From positions 75,058 to 139,057 of the forward strand of contig GL890586.1 of assembly GCA_000209465.1 (NCBI GenBank): a stretch of 64,000 nucleotides of DNA, read 5' to 3'. The notes under the pieces were generated by a model that worked only from the letters and a program-made list of their open reading frames with translations, was not told the DNA's origin and ran no database searches. Of this stretch, positions 27,201 to 36,089 are shown piece after piece. The stretch's first letter is position 1; each line of letters begins with the position of its first letter. Both the position numbers and the translations under genes were made by a program. Source of the DNA: Lachnospiraceae oral taxon 107 str. F0167. GTDB taxonomy: Bacteria > Bacillota > Clostridia > Lachnospirales > Lachnospiraceae.

Positions 27201-27290
27201 AAATATGACTTTATTTATATATTTTCTTTTCTTTGAACCTGAGGACTTAGCGCTTTTTTCAGGAGTTTTAGTGTCATTCTCTTTATTCAT
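24282..27290 (-). CDS. Class A penicillin-binding protein (PBP1A-type)
   Basis: 1002 residues. Cytoplasmic Lys-rich start, one membrane helix at about 30-58, then a GT51 glycosyltransferase domain with IEDSRFWKHNGID (catalytic Glu near 117) and GGGSTITQQL. The transpeptidase has STFK near 483, SMN near 540 and KSGTT near 681. After about residue 740 comes a Cys-containing linker and then roughly 150 residues rich in Pro, Thr, Ser and Gly, probably a disordered wall-spanning tail. It polymerises and crosslinks peptidoglycan. ATG chosen over a GTG one codon upstream. Confidence 0.92.
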   Translation of the reverse strand: MNKENDTKTPEKSAKSSGSKKRKYINKVIFKVVKTFFLSLLVVSVLGGAMVVGMIKGIIDNAPDVDVDSIVPLGYATTVYNSSGQITDTLVMAGSNREEVTYDELPKVLIDAFVAIEDSRFWKHNGIDTRAILRAISGVLTNKSSSGGGSTITQQLIKNNVFNGGRERSFGEKVERKFQEMYLAVKLEKQMDKKLILTNYLNTINLGSNSLGVKVAARRYFGKEVSDLTLSEATVIAGITKGPTKYNPITGQKANSERRKIILQYMYEQGYISKEQQEEALADDVYSRIQNINTLAKEKYSPYSYFTDALISQVTSAFINELGYTETQAHNLLYSGGLSIYTTQDPALQQIVDSEVNNPENYPDTKFALEYRLTVTDSEKNSHNYSEKDINKYHTEVLADGFNGLYQSEEAARADAESYKATVVKEGDTVVGESVKIVLEPQVSFVLMDQTNGAVKAISGGRGEKTSSLSLNRATGTTRQPGSTFKVISAFAPALDTSGDTLATTYYDAEYTIGDKTFQNWYDKQGYMGWSSIRDGIIYSMNIVALKTLMETVTPRVGVEYAMDFGITTLTDQDYNGSLALGGLTKGVTNLELTGAFATIANHGVYTKPVFFTKIVDHNGKTILDNSNPQTHRVIKDSTAFLLTDAMAASTENNKKFASSGVNINSTSTRAHLDHMSVAGKSGTTSKNVDVWFVGFTPYYTAGVWAGCDENQTLSDNGGTSFHKDIWRKIMNKVSEGAEDVGFPVPDSVETAVVCRKSGKLAIPGVCEHDPRGNATYTEYFAKGTAPTEFCDHHTAVTVCSESGLLPTPNCPSTTTRVFMIVPPGQSSTDDSKYLAPSATCNLHGNVNPILDSNAPTSNESDDAGIGVAPISSNHPVVTPRSKSNVSVAASPGGDTVGAAPVAPTAATQPTTVPQPTTTSAKSGQKNTKPKKQPSEIITPETTTSSSIKTTSPPRSTEDSDVLNGPGVTKPQNNTPRSGPGPSISTEGPGDQGSPVLIGPGQ

Positions 27291-27424
27291 CACTTTTCCC
27301 TTTTCAAAATAAATTTACAAAATATTTCAAGCTGTTGCTCTTGCCCTAGATTATACATCATTAATGTAATATAGGCTATCAGCTTTAATCAATCTTCATT
27401 TTTTATAATATATTATTTAAGTAT

Positions 27425-27454
27425 AAAAAAGGTATCCGTTAATCGGATACCTTT
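27425..27454 (-). terminator. Intrinsic terminator of typA/bipA
   Basis: A perfect 11-bp stem (AAAGGTATCCG/CGGATACCTTT) with a five-base loop ends in six T on the minus strand, just after the typA stop. It separates typA from the penicillin-binding protein gene. Confidence 0.85.
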
Positions 27455-27461
27455 ATAAATA

Positions 27462-29297
27462 TTATTGCTTTGACTTTATCATTGAACGTTTTCTAAGTGT
27501 AGGATCAAGGATTTTCTTTCTGATACGAAGATTTTCAGGTGTGACCTCAAGCAGCTCATCCGTATCTATAAATTCAAGTGATTCCTCAAGGCTCATTACC
27601 TTTGGAGTGACAAGTCTGAGTGCCTCATCTGCAGATGAAGATCTGGTATTTGTAAGTTTTTTGGTCTTACATACATTGATTTCCACATCCTCAGCCTTAC
27701 CGTTTTTGCCGATGACCATACCTGCATATACCTTTTCACCGGGGCCGATAAAGAGAGTACCTCTCTCCTGAGCATTAAAAAGACCATAGGTGATGGATTC
27801 ACCGCTCTCAAATGCGATAAGAGAACCGGTTTTTCTGTAGAACATATCACCCTTATATGGTGCATAACCGTCAAACTCCGTATTTAATATACCGTTTCCC
27901 TTGGTATCGGTCATAAATTCACCTCTGTAACCTATAAGACCACGGGATGGAATAAGGAACTGGAGTCTGGTATATCCGCCATGTGTAGGGCTCATTCCCT
28001 GAAGTTCACCCTTTCTTGATGTAAGCTTTTGTATAACGGCGCCTGAGAACTCATCCGGAACATCCACAAAGGCAAGTTCCATAGGTTCCTGCTTTTGATT
28101 TCTTTCATCATATTTATAGATAACCTCAGCCTTGCTTACGGCAAACTCAAAGCCCTCTCTTCTCATATTTTCTATAAGAACGGAAAGGTGAAGTTCACCT
28201 CTACCGGATACCTTAAAGCAGTCAGGAGATTCTGTTTCCTCCACTCTAAGGCTGACATCGGTATTCAACTCTCTAAAGAGTCTTTCACGCAGATGCCTTG
28301 AGGTGATGTATTTGCCTTCCCTACCTGCAAGAGGAGAGTCATTTACCATAAAGTTCATAGAGATGGTAGGCTCGGAAATCTTTTGGAAAGGTATTGCCTC
28401 AGGATTTTCTACTGATGTCAGAGTATCTCCGATATGGATATCGGGTATACCTGAGATAGCTACTATGGATCCGATCCTTGCCTCATTTACCTCTACTCTG
28501 CTTAAGCCCTCATATTCATAAAGCTTACCTATTTTAACTTTTCTCATCTTATCAGGATCATGATGATTTACCAGTGCTATTTCCTGATTAACCTTGATGA
28601 TACCATTATCTACCTTACCTACACCGATTCTTCCAACATACTCATTGTAATCTATAGTACTGATAAGTACCTGGGGATCAGCCTCTTCATCACCTGTAGG
28701 TGCAGGTATATGTTTGATTATAGTTTCAAATAAAGGCTTCATATCATCATTGGTGTCATTTACATTGTATTTTGCCCAGCCGCCTCTTGCACTTGCAAAC
28801 AGGAAAGGACAGTCAAGCTGGCGCTCATTGGCATCAAGGTCAAGTAAAAGTTCCAGTATTTCATCCACAACTTCCTCAGGTCTTGCCTCCTCTCTGTCAC
28901 ATTTATTGACAAGGCAGAGTACTTCAAGATCAAGCTCAAGTGCCTTTCTAAGTACAAACTTGGTCTGAGGCATGGCACCTTCGTAGGCATCCACTACCAG
29001 AACAACACCGTTTACCATTTTTAAAACACGCTCCACTTCACCACCGAAGTCGGCATGTCCCGGTGTATCTATAATATTGATTTTTGTATCACCATAGTGT
29101 ACAGCAGTATTTTTTGAAAGTATGGTGATTCCTCTTTCTCTTTCTATATCATTTGAGTCCATGACTCTTTCTGCCACTTCCTGATTTGCCCTGAAAACAC
29201 CGCTCTGTTTTAGAAGCTGATCAACCAATGTGGTTTTACCATGGTCAACATGGGCGATAATGGCAATATTTCTTATATCTTCTCTTTTTGTTATCAT
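27462..29297 (-). CDS. typA: Ribosome-associated GTPase TypA/BipA
   Basis: 611 residues. G-domain motifs are [26 protein letters not shown] and [10 protein letters not shown], with the BipA-specific C-terminus ([37 protein letters not shown]). It is an EF-G-like GTPase acting in ribosome assembly and stress or cold adaptation. Monocistronic by context, with its own terminator. It is divergent from the GntR operon. Confidence 0.95.
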   Translation of the reverse strand: MITKREDIRNIAIIAHVDHGKTTLVDQLLKQSGVFRANQEVAERVMDSNDIERERGITILSKNTAVHYGDTKINIIDTPGHADFGGEVERVLKMVNGVVLVVDAYEGAMPQTKFVLRKALELDLEVLCLVNKCDREEARPEEVVDEILELLLDLDANERQLDCPFLFASARGGWAKYNVNDTNDDMKPLFETIIKHIPAPTGDEEADPQVLISTIDYNEYVGRIGVGKVDNGIIKVNQEIALVNHHDPDKMRKVKIGKLYEYEGLSRVEVNEARIGSIVAISGIPDIHIGDTLTSVENPEAIPFQKISEPTISMNFMVNDSPLAGREGKYITSRHLRERLFRELNTDVSLRVEETESPDCFKVSGRGELHLSVLIENMRREGFEFAVSKAEVIYKYDERNQKQEPMELAFVDVPDEFSGAVIQKLTSRKGELQGMSPTHGGYTRLQFLIPSRGLIGYRGEFMTDTKGNGILNTEFDGYAPYKGDMFYRKTGSLIAFESGESITYGLFNAQERGTLFIGPGEKVYAGMVIGKNGKAEDVEINVCKTKKLTNTRSSSADEALRLVTPKVMSLEESLEFIDTDELLEVTPENLRIRKKILDPTLRKRSMIKSKQ

Positions 29298-29381
29298 ATA
29301 TACTTCCTTATAAAAATTTACAAATATCTATTATAACACTATTTAAATTGATTTACCATAGAGAAAATTTTGGGTTTGCTA

Positions 29382-29437
29382 TTGAAATAAGCTTATAAAG
29401 ATGCTATATTAACTGTACTATGATAGATAATACAGTT
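29382..29437 (+). promoter_or_regulatory. Promoter and palindromic operator of the GntR-ABC operon
   Basis: TTGAAA (29382-29387), 17 bases, TATATT (29405-29410). Directly downstream, across the likely transcription start, AACTGTACTAT and ATAATACAGTT (29411-29421 and 29427-29437) form an inverted repeat with 10 of 11 matching positions. Its position suggests autorepression by the GntR protein it precedes. Confidence 0.7.
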
Positions 29438-29450
29438 GAAGGAGAAATCA

Positions 29451-29831
29451 ATGATTGTTATTGACAGTAGGGATAAGAGGGCTATCTATGAGCAGGTAGT
29501 GGACAGGCTGTCCGACCTTATGCTTGTTGGAGTATTGGAGCCGGGAGATAAGCTTCCGTCAGTAAGAAGTCTGGCTGTAGATCTCTCTATAAATCCCAAT
29601 ACCATACAGAAGGCGTATATTGAGCTCGAGCGCCTTGGATATGTATATAGTGTGAAAGGTGTGGGAAGCTTTGTGGCGGATATGGATGTCATAAAAGAAA
29701 ACAAGAAAAACATTATATATAAGGAATTGGAAGAGCTTGTGGATAAATCGAAAAAGATAATAAGTAGGGAAGAATTTTGTAAAAAAGCGGAACAGTTCTA
29801 TACAGAACCTAAGGCGAAGGAGAGAGCATGA
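29451..29831 (+). CDS. GntR family regulator, YtrA subfamily
   Basis: 126 residues, the short YtrA form: N-terminal winged helix (RAIYEQVVDRLSDLMLVG, KLPSVRSLAVDLSINPNTIQ, YVYSVKGVGSFV) plus a short helical tail. YtrA regulators usually repress the ABC transporter genes they precede. Start after AAGGAG; a TTG 15 bases upstream overlaps the operator. Its stop overlaps the ATPase start (ATGA). Confidence 0.88.
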   Translation: MIVIDSRDKRAIYEQVVDRLSDLMLVGVLEPGDKLPSVRSLAVDLSINPNTIQKAYIELERLGYVYSVKGVGSFVADMDVIKENKKNIIYKELEELVDKSKKIISREEFCKKAEQFYTEPKAKERA

Positions 29832-30727
29832 TAGAGGCTAAGAATTTGAGCAAAAGCTTTGAGGATATCAAAGCACTTGATAATATCAATGCAAGTATAA
29901 GAGATGGGAATGTATTTGGATTGATAGGTACCAATGGAGCGGGTAAAAGTACTTTCCTAAAGATTCTTGCAGGAATATTAAAGCCCGATACCGGAGAAAT
30001 ACTTATAGATGATGAAAAGGTATTTGAAAATATCCTTGCAAAAGAAAAGTTTTTCTATATTTCGGATGATCAATTTTTCTTTTCAAATACAAATGCCAAG
30101 GAGATGATAAAATTTTACAGATCGGTATATAGAAACTTTGATGTGAAGAAATGTGAAGGCATTTTAAAAGTATTGGATCTGGATATTAACAGAAAGATAA
30201 ATAATTTCTCAAAGGGAATGAAAAAGCAGCTTTGCATAGCAATCGGAGTGTCTGCAAATACAAAGTATTTACTATGTGATGAGACCTTTGACGGATTGGA
30301 TCCGGTGATGAGGCAGACCATAAAGAGCCTTTTTGCAAAGGAGATGGATGATAGAGGACTTACACCTATAATAGCATCACATAATCTGAGGGAACTTGAG
30401 GATATTTGCGACCATGTAGGACTTTTACATAAGGGAGGAATAATTCTTTCAAAAGATGTCTCCGATATGAAGTTGAATATACATAAGGTACAATGTGTAT
30501 TTGAAAAGGACTTTGATATGGAGAGATTAAAGGCACTTGATATTATGCAGATAAAAAACAGCGGACGTGTATATACTGTCACCATAAAGGGAAATGAAAG
30601 TGAAATAAGAGAATGTATAGAAGCTTTAAATCCTGTATTTTATGAGATGATGGGACTTAGCTTGGAAGAGATATTTATAAGCGAAACGGAGGTGCATGGT
30701 TATGACATCAAAAAACTTATTTTTTAA
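29828..30727 (+). CDS. ABC transporter ATP-binding protein (YtrB-like)
   Basis: 299 residues. Walker A GTNGAGKST, signature FSKGMKKQ, Walker B YLLCDETFDGLDP, switch histidine in IIASHNLREL. The arrangement GntR-ATPase-permease matches ytr-type export operons induced by cell-wall-active compounds in Bacillus (family knowledge). It overlaps the permease gene by 26 bases. Confidence 0.88.
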   Translation: MIEAKNLSKSFEDIKALDNINASIRDGNVFGLIGTNGAGKSTFLKILAGILKPDTGEILIDDEKVFENILAKEKFFYISDDQFFFSNTNAKEMIKFYRSVYRNFDVKKCEGILKVLDLDINRKINNFSKGMKKQLCIAIGVSANTKYLLCDETFDGLDPVMRQTIKSLFAKEMDDRGLTPIIASHNLRELEDICDHVGLLHKGGIILSKDVSDMKLNIHKVQCVFEKDFDMERLKALDIMQIKNSGRVYTVTIKGNESEIRECIEALNPVFYEMMGLSLEEIFISETEVHGYDIKKLIF

Positions 30728-32888
30728 ATTGATGAAAGAGGATTTTAAGATAAGGATTTGGTCTCTTGCCATCAGTATTCTTTCATTTTTCTTCTCATTG
30801 ATTGTAGCGACCGCCATGCTGATAAGTTATCATAGAAATATGACTTACAGTTATCTGATTGAGGAAACAGGTGAAATCGTAGACGACTCATATAAGCTGG
30901 TAGAGAGATTTAACTTCTATATGAATATAAAGAGTCCTTTATTTGCATTTGTATTTTTATGTTTATCACTTATAGTTGCCATATCGGGTTTTACATATCT
31001 GTATTCAAAAAAGAAGGTGGATATGTATCACAGCCTTCCTGTAAAAAGAGAGGTATTATTTGCTGTAAAGGTGATAAACGGTATATTGATAGTTATTGTT
31101 CCTTTTATCATTTGTACTATAATTGCAAGTCTTATGATAGCAGTAAATACCTCTGACGGAAGTGTAATTATAAGAAGTATCGGAGTGGCACTTGGCTGGT
31201 GTGTGTTCTTTATATTAAACTATTCAGTAGTGATGCTTGCAATAATGCTGACGGGAAATATGCTTATAGGAATTTTGGCATTTGTATTCTTCAGTTTTTA
31301 TTTTCCTCTGACTGCATTTATGTTGATGGGATTTCAGAGTACATTCTTTGAGACATATTATTATGCAGGAGATATACTGGAAAAGATTTTGCCGAATACC
31401 TCAAGCTTTGTGCTTATGTTTAATCTGGTAGAGATTGATACTGTAAAGAGAATCATTATTTCAGCAGTTGTAAGTATATTATTGATGATACTGAATCTGT
31501 TCCTGTACAAAAAAAGAGCTTCAGAGACTGCGGGAAAGAGCATAAGCTTTAGTATAATAAAACTTCCAATAAAGTTTATGATAGTAATATTTATGAGTAT
31601 GCTGATGTATCTTATGGCATATGAAATGATGATGAGCAGTACCATATGGGGTATATTTGGAGCTGTTATCGGCGGAATCATAACTCATTGTATAATGGAA
31701 ATTATTTACAATCAGGATTTTAAGAAGATTTTTTCCAAGAAAATAGAAATGCTTATATGTATAGTATTGGCACTATTTTTTATAGCATCCTTCCAAATGG
31801 ATTTATTCGGATATGACCGATATGTGCCAAAGGCTTCAGATATAAAGCAGGCGGCTGTAGTATCCAATTTTTTGGAAAGCAATACAGACCAATATCATAG
31901 CAATCCGAAGTTCTCCAACGGATTTTATGGGAATGTTAATTATACAGAGGATGATTATGCGGAAACGAGATTACTGAAAAATCTTAATATAGAAAATAAG
32001 GACATAGCGGTAAAGATTGCAAAACAATGCGTGGATTCAATTAATAATTCCTCGGAAAGGGAAGGTACTTTAGGCTATGTAATAATTTCCTATACATTAA
32101 AATCAGGAAGAGTTGTACAAAGAAAATACAACTATTTTGAATTTGAAAGTGCAATATCCGAGCTTTCGGCAATATATGATGATCCGGTATACAAAAAGAG
32201 TATGTATCCTATACTTTCGGAAAAAAGTGAAAATATATTAAGCATTGATTTTGACGGTGTAGGCTATGATGACAAGCATATAGAAACAAAGGATACCAAA
32301 CTTACAAAAAAGCTTTTGGAGGCATATAAAAAAGAATTGTCAGCTTTAAAGTATGAAACAAGATTAAAGAGTTATCCGTTTGCATCTATAAGATTTAATG
32401 ATGCAATTATGGAAAAGGAACTTAATTCGGATTTTGTGAGTGACTATGCCGCCGTATCGGAGAAAAAAACAGATACCGCATATGTAAAAGAAAGAGACGA
32501 CAAGGGTTATTATCCTGTTTTTCCTGAGTTTAAGGAAACTATAGCGGTATTAAAGGAAATGGGGGTTGATGTTATTGAAAAACTCCCTGCAAAGGATGTG
32601 GACAGGATAGAAATTACTTATTATAATCCTGAAAACGGAGCAGGGAATTATGGTAGTTATACCGAGTCATATGATAGTTATGTAGCTCAAAAGACCTTTA
32701 CAGATACTGCGGATATAGAAAAAATTTTAGATTCATTGGTAGTCTGTGACAGTGCATACCAAGAAAGTTTAAATGAAGATGATAATATAACGGCATTTAT
32801 TTATATGAAAGATGATAAGGAAAATGCTTATGGAGGGTATACTTCATATCGTTTTAAAAAAGGAAATGTGCCTGATATAGTTAAATAA
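30702..32888 (+). CDS. ABC-2 type permease with large soluble domain
   Basis: About 728 residues. The N-terminal half has roughly eight to ten membrane segments, with a YSKKKVDMYHSLPVKRE coupling-helix stretch typical of ABC-2 permeases of YtrB/CcmA-type exporters. From about residue 380 to the end there is no membrane helix. This roughly 350-residue region is Lys/Glu/Tyr rich and probably extracellular. Two ATGs are possible; the second has better spacing to CGGAGG. The substrate is unknown. Confidence 0.8.
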   Translation: MTSKNLFFKLMKEDFKIRIWSLAISILSFFFSLIVATAMLISYHRNMTYSYLIEETGEIVDDSYKLVERFNFYMNIKSPLFAFVFLCLSLIVAISGFTYLYSKKKVDMYHSLPVKREVLFAVKVINGILIVIVPFIICTIIASLMIAVNTSDGSVIIRSIGVALGWCVFFILNYSVVMLAIMLTGNMLIGILAFVFFSFYFPLTAFMLMGFQSTFFETYYYAGDILEKILPNTSSFVLMFNLVEIDTVKRIIISAVVSILLMILNLFLYKKRASETAGKSISFSIIKLPIKFMIVIFMSMLMYLMAYEMMMSSTIWGIFGAVIGGIITHCIMEIIYNQDFKKIFSKKIEMLICIVLALFFIASFQMDLFGYDRYVPKASDIKQAAVVSNFLESNTDQYHSNPKFSNGFYGNVNYTEDDYAETRLLKNLNIENKDIAVKIAKQCVDSINNSSEREGTLGYVIISYTLKSGRVVQRKYNYFEFESAISELSAIYDDPVYKKSMYPILSEKSENILSIDFDGVGYDDKHIETKDTKLTKKLLEAYKKELSALKYETRLKSYPFASIRFNDAIMEKELNSDFVSDYAAVSEKKTDTAYVKERDDKGYYPVFPEFKETIAVLKEMGVDVIEKLPAKDVDRIEITYYNPENGAGNYGSYTESYDSYVAQKTFTDTADIEKILDSLVVCDSAYQESLNEDDNITAFIYMKDDKENAYGGYTSYRFKKGNVPDIVK

Positions 32889-32923
32889 TAAGGGCTGTGA
32901 AAACAGCTCCGGTTTAAAAAGTT

Positions 32924-32961
32924 AAAGGACCTTGGTTTAAAATAAATAAAGGTCCTTTTTT
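32924..32961 (+). terminator. Intrinsic terminator of the ABC operon
   Basis: AAAGGACC pairs with GGTCCTTT around a 19-base loop, followed by a T tract. It ends the GntR-ATPase-permease transcript. Confidence 0.8.
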
Positions 32962-33029
32962 GTATGCCCTGTGGCATATATTTATAAAGGGTGAAATACA
33001 CACCGAAGATAAATAACAGTATGGAATTA

Positions 33030-33092
33030 TCAACATATTGACCTTGAAAAACATTATTATATGTTGACAAATATATATAAATAGCATATATT
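33030..33092 (+). promoter_or_regulatory. Promoter overlapped by a 9-bp inverted repeat
   Basis: TTGACA (33064-33069), 17 bases, TATATT (33087-33092). TCAACATAT (33030-33038) and ATATGTTGA (33059-33067) form a perfect inverted repeat whose right arm overlaps the -35 box, so a repressor or activator site is likely. The remaining 260 bases to the next start codon contain no gene I can support. Confidence 0.6.
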
Positions 33093-33353
33093 GTTCATAA
33101 TTATAAAAAGAATATATTCTTAATTTTCTATACCTTGAGTGTAGTTATAAATTTTTTCTTTGTGAAAGGAGAATATAAAAAGAAATAACAGGATAGAGTT
33201 AGTTTTTAGCTACTGTCTATAATATATTGAAAATAAGTGTGGGTAGATATGAATAAAAAATGAAGACAGTTGAATACTGCAGAACAAAATTATGAAGAAG
33301 ATAAGTTTGGCGAATAACTAAGTATCTAACAGCTGTGAAGGGGTATTAAATAT

Positions 33354-33623
33354 ATGAATAAAAGGCTTAATGTATTAGTAAGTATACTATGGGTTATAAC
33401 TTCTGCTCTTGATATAGTTATATTTTTTGTAAATACATCAAATATCAGAGAAAAGGTGACCATGGCAGTACTGTTCTTGTGTTCTAGTTCTTTTGCTTAT
33501 GAAGGAATACGGTCAATCGTTTTGGGAACAAATATCGGTAAGAATACAGTTATTTTTAGATTAATTGTTGGGATTATAAGTATTATAATACAGAGTATTG
33601 TCCTTATCAGGTATTTTAGGTAA
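33354..33623 (+). CDS. Small three-helix membrane protein, unknown
   Basis: 89 residues with three hydrophobic segments (about 5-28, 35-55, 65-86) joined by short charged loops; it ends VLIRYFR. A weak AAGGGG site lies about 11 bases upstream. No family recognised. It stands alone between a promoter with a long leader and its own terminator, which supports it being a real gene. Confidence 0.55.
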   Translation: MNKRLNVLVSILWVITSALDIVIFFVNTSNIREKVTMAVLFLCSSSFAYEGIRSIVLGTNIGKNTVIFRLIVGIISIIIQSIVLIRYFR

Positions 33624-33679
33624 CATCATTAATTTATACAAATAAGCATTTCTAAAGTAGAGGCGAATGATACTTACTG

Positions 33680-33757
33680 AAGGGACTGCGAGTAAAATTG
33701 GTTATAGCTTTGATATATTGATATATTGAAGCTGTCAGTTTTCCGGCAGTCCCTTTT
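33680..33757 (+). terminator. Branched hairpin terminator
   Basis: AAGGGACTGC (33680-33689) pairs with GCAGTCCCTT (33746-33755) and a T tract follows. Inside, AGCTT/AAGCT (33706-33710, 33729-33733) closes a second stem over a tandem gatatattgatatattga. It separates the small membrane protein from convergent kduD, and on the minus strand could also end kduD. Confidence 0.6.
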
Positions 33758-33762
33758 TATTT

Positions 33763-34566
33763 TTAAGGTTGTTTTCCTATATATGCCAGTATACCGCCGT
33801 CTACATAGAGTATATGTCCGTTTACAAAGTCGGATGCGGAGGATGAGAGGAATACTACAGGACCTGCAAGGTCGGCGGGCTCACCCCATCTGTTTGCAGG
33901 TGTCTTTGCAAGTATAAAGGAATCAAAAGGATGTTTGCTGCCGTCAGGCTGTATCTCACGAAGAGGTGCAGTCTGTGAGGTGGCAATATACCCCGGACCT
34001 ATACCGTTACATTGAATATTGTACTGACCGTATTCCGATGCAATATTTTTTGTAAGCATTTTTAAACCGCCCTTTGCAGCTGCATAGGCGCTTACGGTTT
34101 CTCTGCCAAGCTCACTCATCATGGAGCAGATATTTATAATCTTTCCGCTTCTTCTTTTTACCATACCTGGTAAAACAGCCTTTGCCATAATAAATGGAGC
34201 TATCAAATCTACATCTATAACTGAATTAAAGTCCTCTACATTCATATCGGTCATAGGAATTCTTTTTATGATTCCTGCATTATTTACCAAAATATCTATT
34301 TCACCGATATTTTTCTCGATGTCGGCTACCATATTTTTTACTTCTTCTTCATTGGTTACATCACATACATAGCCGTGAGCGTGGATATTTTCTTTTTTGT
34401 ATGAATCAAGTCCTTTTTCAAGTCCCTCTTTTGAACTGCTGTTAAATATTATTTTTGCACCTGCATCATAAAGTGCCTTTGCCATAGCAAAGCCTATACC
34501 GTGAGATGCACCGGTAACTAGGGCTGTTTTCCCGTCAAGTCTGAAACTTTTTAAAACATTTTCCAT
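33763..34566 (-). CDS. kduD: 2-dehydro-3-deoxy-D-gluconate 5-dehydrogenase (SDR)
   Basis: 267 residues, classical SDR. TGASHGIGFAMAKAL nucleotide-binding motif, NNAG, catalytic Ser in INICSMMSELG and YAAAKGG. The sequence also resembles gluconate 5-dehydrogenase (IdnO). The adjacent kduI gene makes KduD the better call. It reduces 2,5-diketo-3-deoxygluconate to KDG in pectin/uronate breakdown. The kduI stop and kduD start overlap by one base. Confidence 0.85.
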   Translation of the reverse strand: MENVLKSFRLDGKTALVTGASHGIGFAMAKALYDAGAKIIFNSSSKEGLEKGLDSYKKENIHAHGYVCDVTNEEEVKNMVADIEKNIGEIDILVNNAGIIKRIPMTDMNVEDFNSVIDVDLIAPFIMAKAVLPGMVKRRSGKIINICSMMSELGRETVSAYAAAKGGLKMLTKNIASEYGQYNIQCNGIGPGYIATSQTAPLREIQPDGSKHPFDSFILAKTPANRWGEPADLAGPVVFLSSSASDFVNGHILYVDGGILAYIGKQP

Positions 34567-35408
34567 TATCTTAAATCCTCATTTTTAATAACATCCATAT
34601 CATCAAATGCCTGATTTTCGCCACCCATTGCCCATATAAAAGTATAGTTTGAAGTGCCTGCGGCGGAATGTATACTCCATGAAGGAGAGATAATCGCCAT
34701 TTCATTTTTCATTACAACATGTCTTGTTTCATTGGGCTCACCCATAAGATGGAAGATAACATTATCCTTTGGAACCTCAAAATACATATATACTTCCATT
34801 CTTCTCTCATGTGTATGTGCAGGCATTGTATTCCATACATTTCCCTCATCAAGAACAGTCATACCCATGGAAAGCTGTGCTGTTTGTAATACATCAGGAT
34901 GTATAAACTGATTTATAACTCTCTTATTGGAAGTTTTATTATCTCCCAAAGGTTTCTTGGCTGCATCCTGTATTGATATAAATTTGGTCTTATATGAGAT
35001 ATGTGCAGGAGCACTTACCATATAAAACTTAGCCGGATTGCTTTTATCAAGGCTTTTGAAAGTAACATTTTTTGTACCCTTTGTAATATATAGACAATCT
35101 TTATAGTCAAGAGTAAATGTTTCATCATCCGCCACAATTTCGCCTTTGCCTCCGATATTAAAAATACCTATCTCTCTTCTTTCAAGAAAATACTTTGTAC
35201 CGAAATTTGACCATATATCAATATCCTTATCAATAGGCACCACCTCATCAACAGGCATACATCCAAGAGTTACCATCCTGTCAACATGTGAATAAACCGC
35301 AACTACCTTATCGGGCTGATAAAGATTTTCAATAAGAAATTCATCCCTTATTTCATCAGTTGTGTAACGCTTAAAGTCTTTTTGATTTGCTGAATAACGA
35401 ATGTCCAT
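34566..35408 (-). CDS. kduI: 5-keto-4-deoxyuronate isomerase
   Basis: 280 residues, KduI family throughout: MDIRYSANQKDFKRYTTDEI at the start, the metal-binding cupin stretch MPAHTHERRMEVYMYFEV, and IISPSWSIHSAAGTSNYTFI near the C-terminus. It isomerises 5-keto-4-deoxyuronate, released by pectate lyase products, to 2,5-diketo-3-deoxygluconate, the KduD substrate. A GGAGG site precedes the ATG. Confidence 0.93.
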   Translation of the reverse strand: MDIRYSANQKDFKRYTTDEIRDEFLIENLYQPDKVVAVYSHVDRMVTLGCMPVDEVVPIDKDIDIWSNFGTKYFLERREIGIFNIGGKGEIVADDETFTLDYKDCLYITKGTKNVTFKSLDKSNPAKFYMVSAPAHISYKTKFISIQDAAKKPLGDNKTSNKRVINQFIHPDVLQTAQLSMGMTVLDEGNVWNTMPAHTHERRMEVYMYFEVPKDNVIFHLMGEPNETRHVVMKNEMAIISPSWSIHSAAGTSNYTFIWAMGGENQAFDDMDVIKNEDLR

Positions 35409-35419
35409 AAAAACCTCCT

Positions 35420-36043
35420 TTAATATAATATAAACATTTCATCAAATTTATTATTTAAAGCCGCATTGACTCTTTCAATACCGCCATAAAGATGCTTTTT
35501 AACTATTTCCTCTATCTTAGAGGTATCTCTGTTTTTAATAACCTCATACAATTGCTTGTGCTCAAGTATTACATGCTCATAGTTTTCACATTCGAGCATA
35601 TCAAGCATGCAAAATCTTGTGTAATTTGAATCCGATTTTCTTATCTGTTCCCACAGATAGGTATGTCCGGTTTTCTTATACCACAACTCATGCATAGAAA
35701 GGTCAATCTCCTTAAATTTATCGGGCTTGAAGTTTTTTGTATTTTCATAGCTTTTTATCAGGCGACTTACAGTCTTTTCAAGTTTTTTTATATCACTGTC
35801 TGTAGCGATGCGGATATAGTCCTTTAAAACCATACTTTCAAGGGCAAATCTCTCATAGATTATCTGCTTTACTATTTCCATATTTATCATAGACACTCTT
35901 GAGCCGCTTTTTGGAATAATATCTACAAGCCCCGCTCCGGCAAGTCTTGAAAGCACTGCACGTATGGGGGTTCTGGAAACATTGTACTTTGTACATAGGC
36001 TGTTTTCACTTATAAGCCTGCCGGGCTTTAAGTTTAACATCAA
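35420..36043 (-). CDS. GntR family regulator, FCD subfamily; start uncertain
   Basis: Winged helix (LISENSLCTKYNVSRTPIRAVLSRL) followed by an all-helical FCD ligand domain. The coordinates use a TTG next to an ATG. However, the same frame stays open upstream to a stop at 36116-36118. It reads DTSISTIQNIYSEIENDIL, the normal first helix of GntR proteins. No ATG, GTG or TTG exists in that extension. A GAAAGGGG site (minus strand, 36106-36099) lies ten bases before an ATT codon (36088-36086), so an AUU start is possible. It probably senses a uronate intermediate and represses kduID. Confidence 0.8.
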   Translation of the reverse strand: MMLNLKPGRLISENSLCTKYNVSRTPIRAVLSRLAGAGLVDIIPKSGSRVSMINMEIVKQIIYERFALESMVLKDYIRIATDSDIKKLEKTVSRLIKSYENTKNFKPDKFKEIDLSMHELWYKKTGHTYLWEQIRKSDSNYTRFCMLDMLECENYEHVILEHKQLYEVIKNRDTSKIEEIVKKHLYGGIERVNAALNNKFDEMFILY

Positions 36044-36089
36044 TATATCATTTTCTATTTCCGAATATATATTTTGAATGGTAGAAATA

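Noticed and set aside
32962-33353. Small frames after the GAAAGGAG at about 33165
   Set aside because: No start codon at proper spacing and stops within 20 codons.
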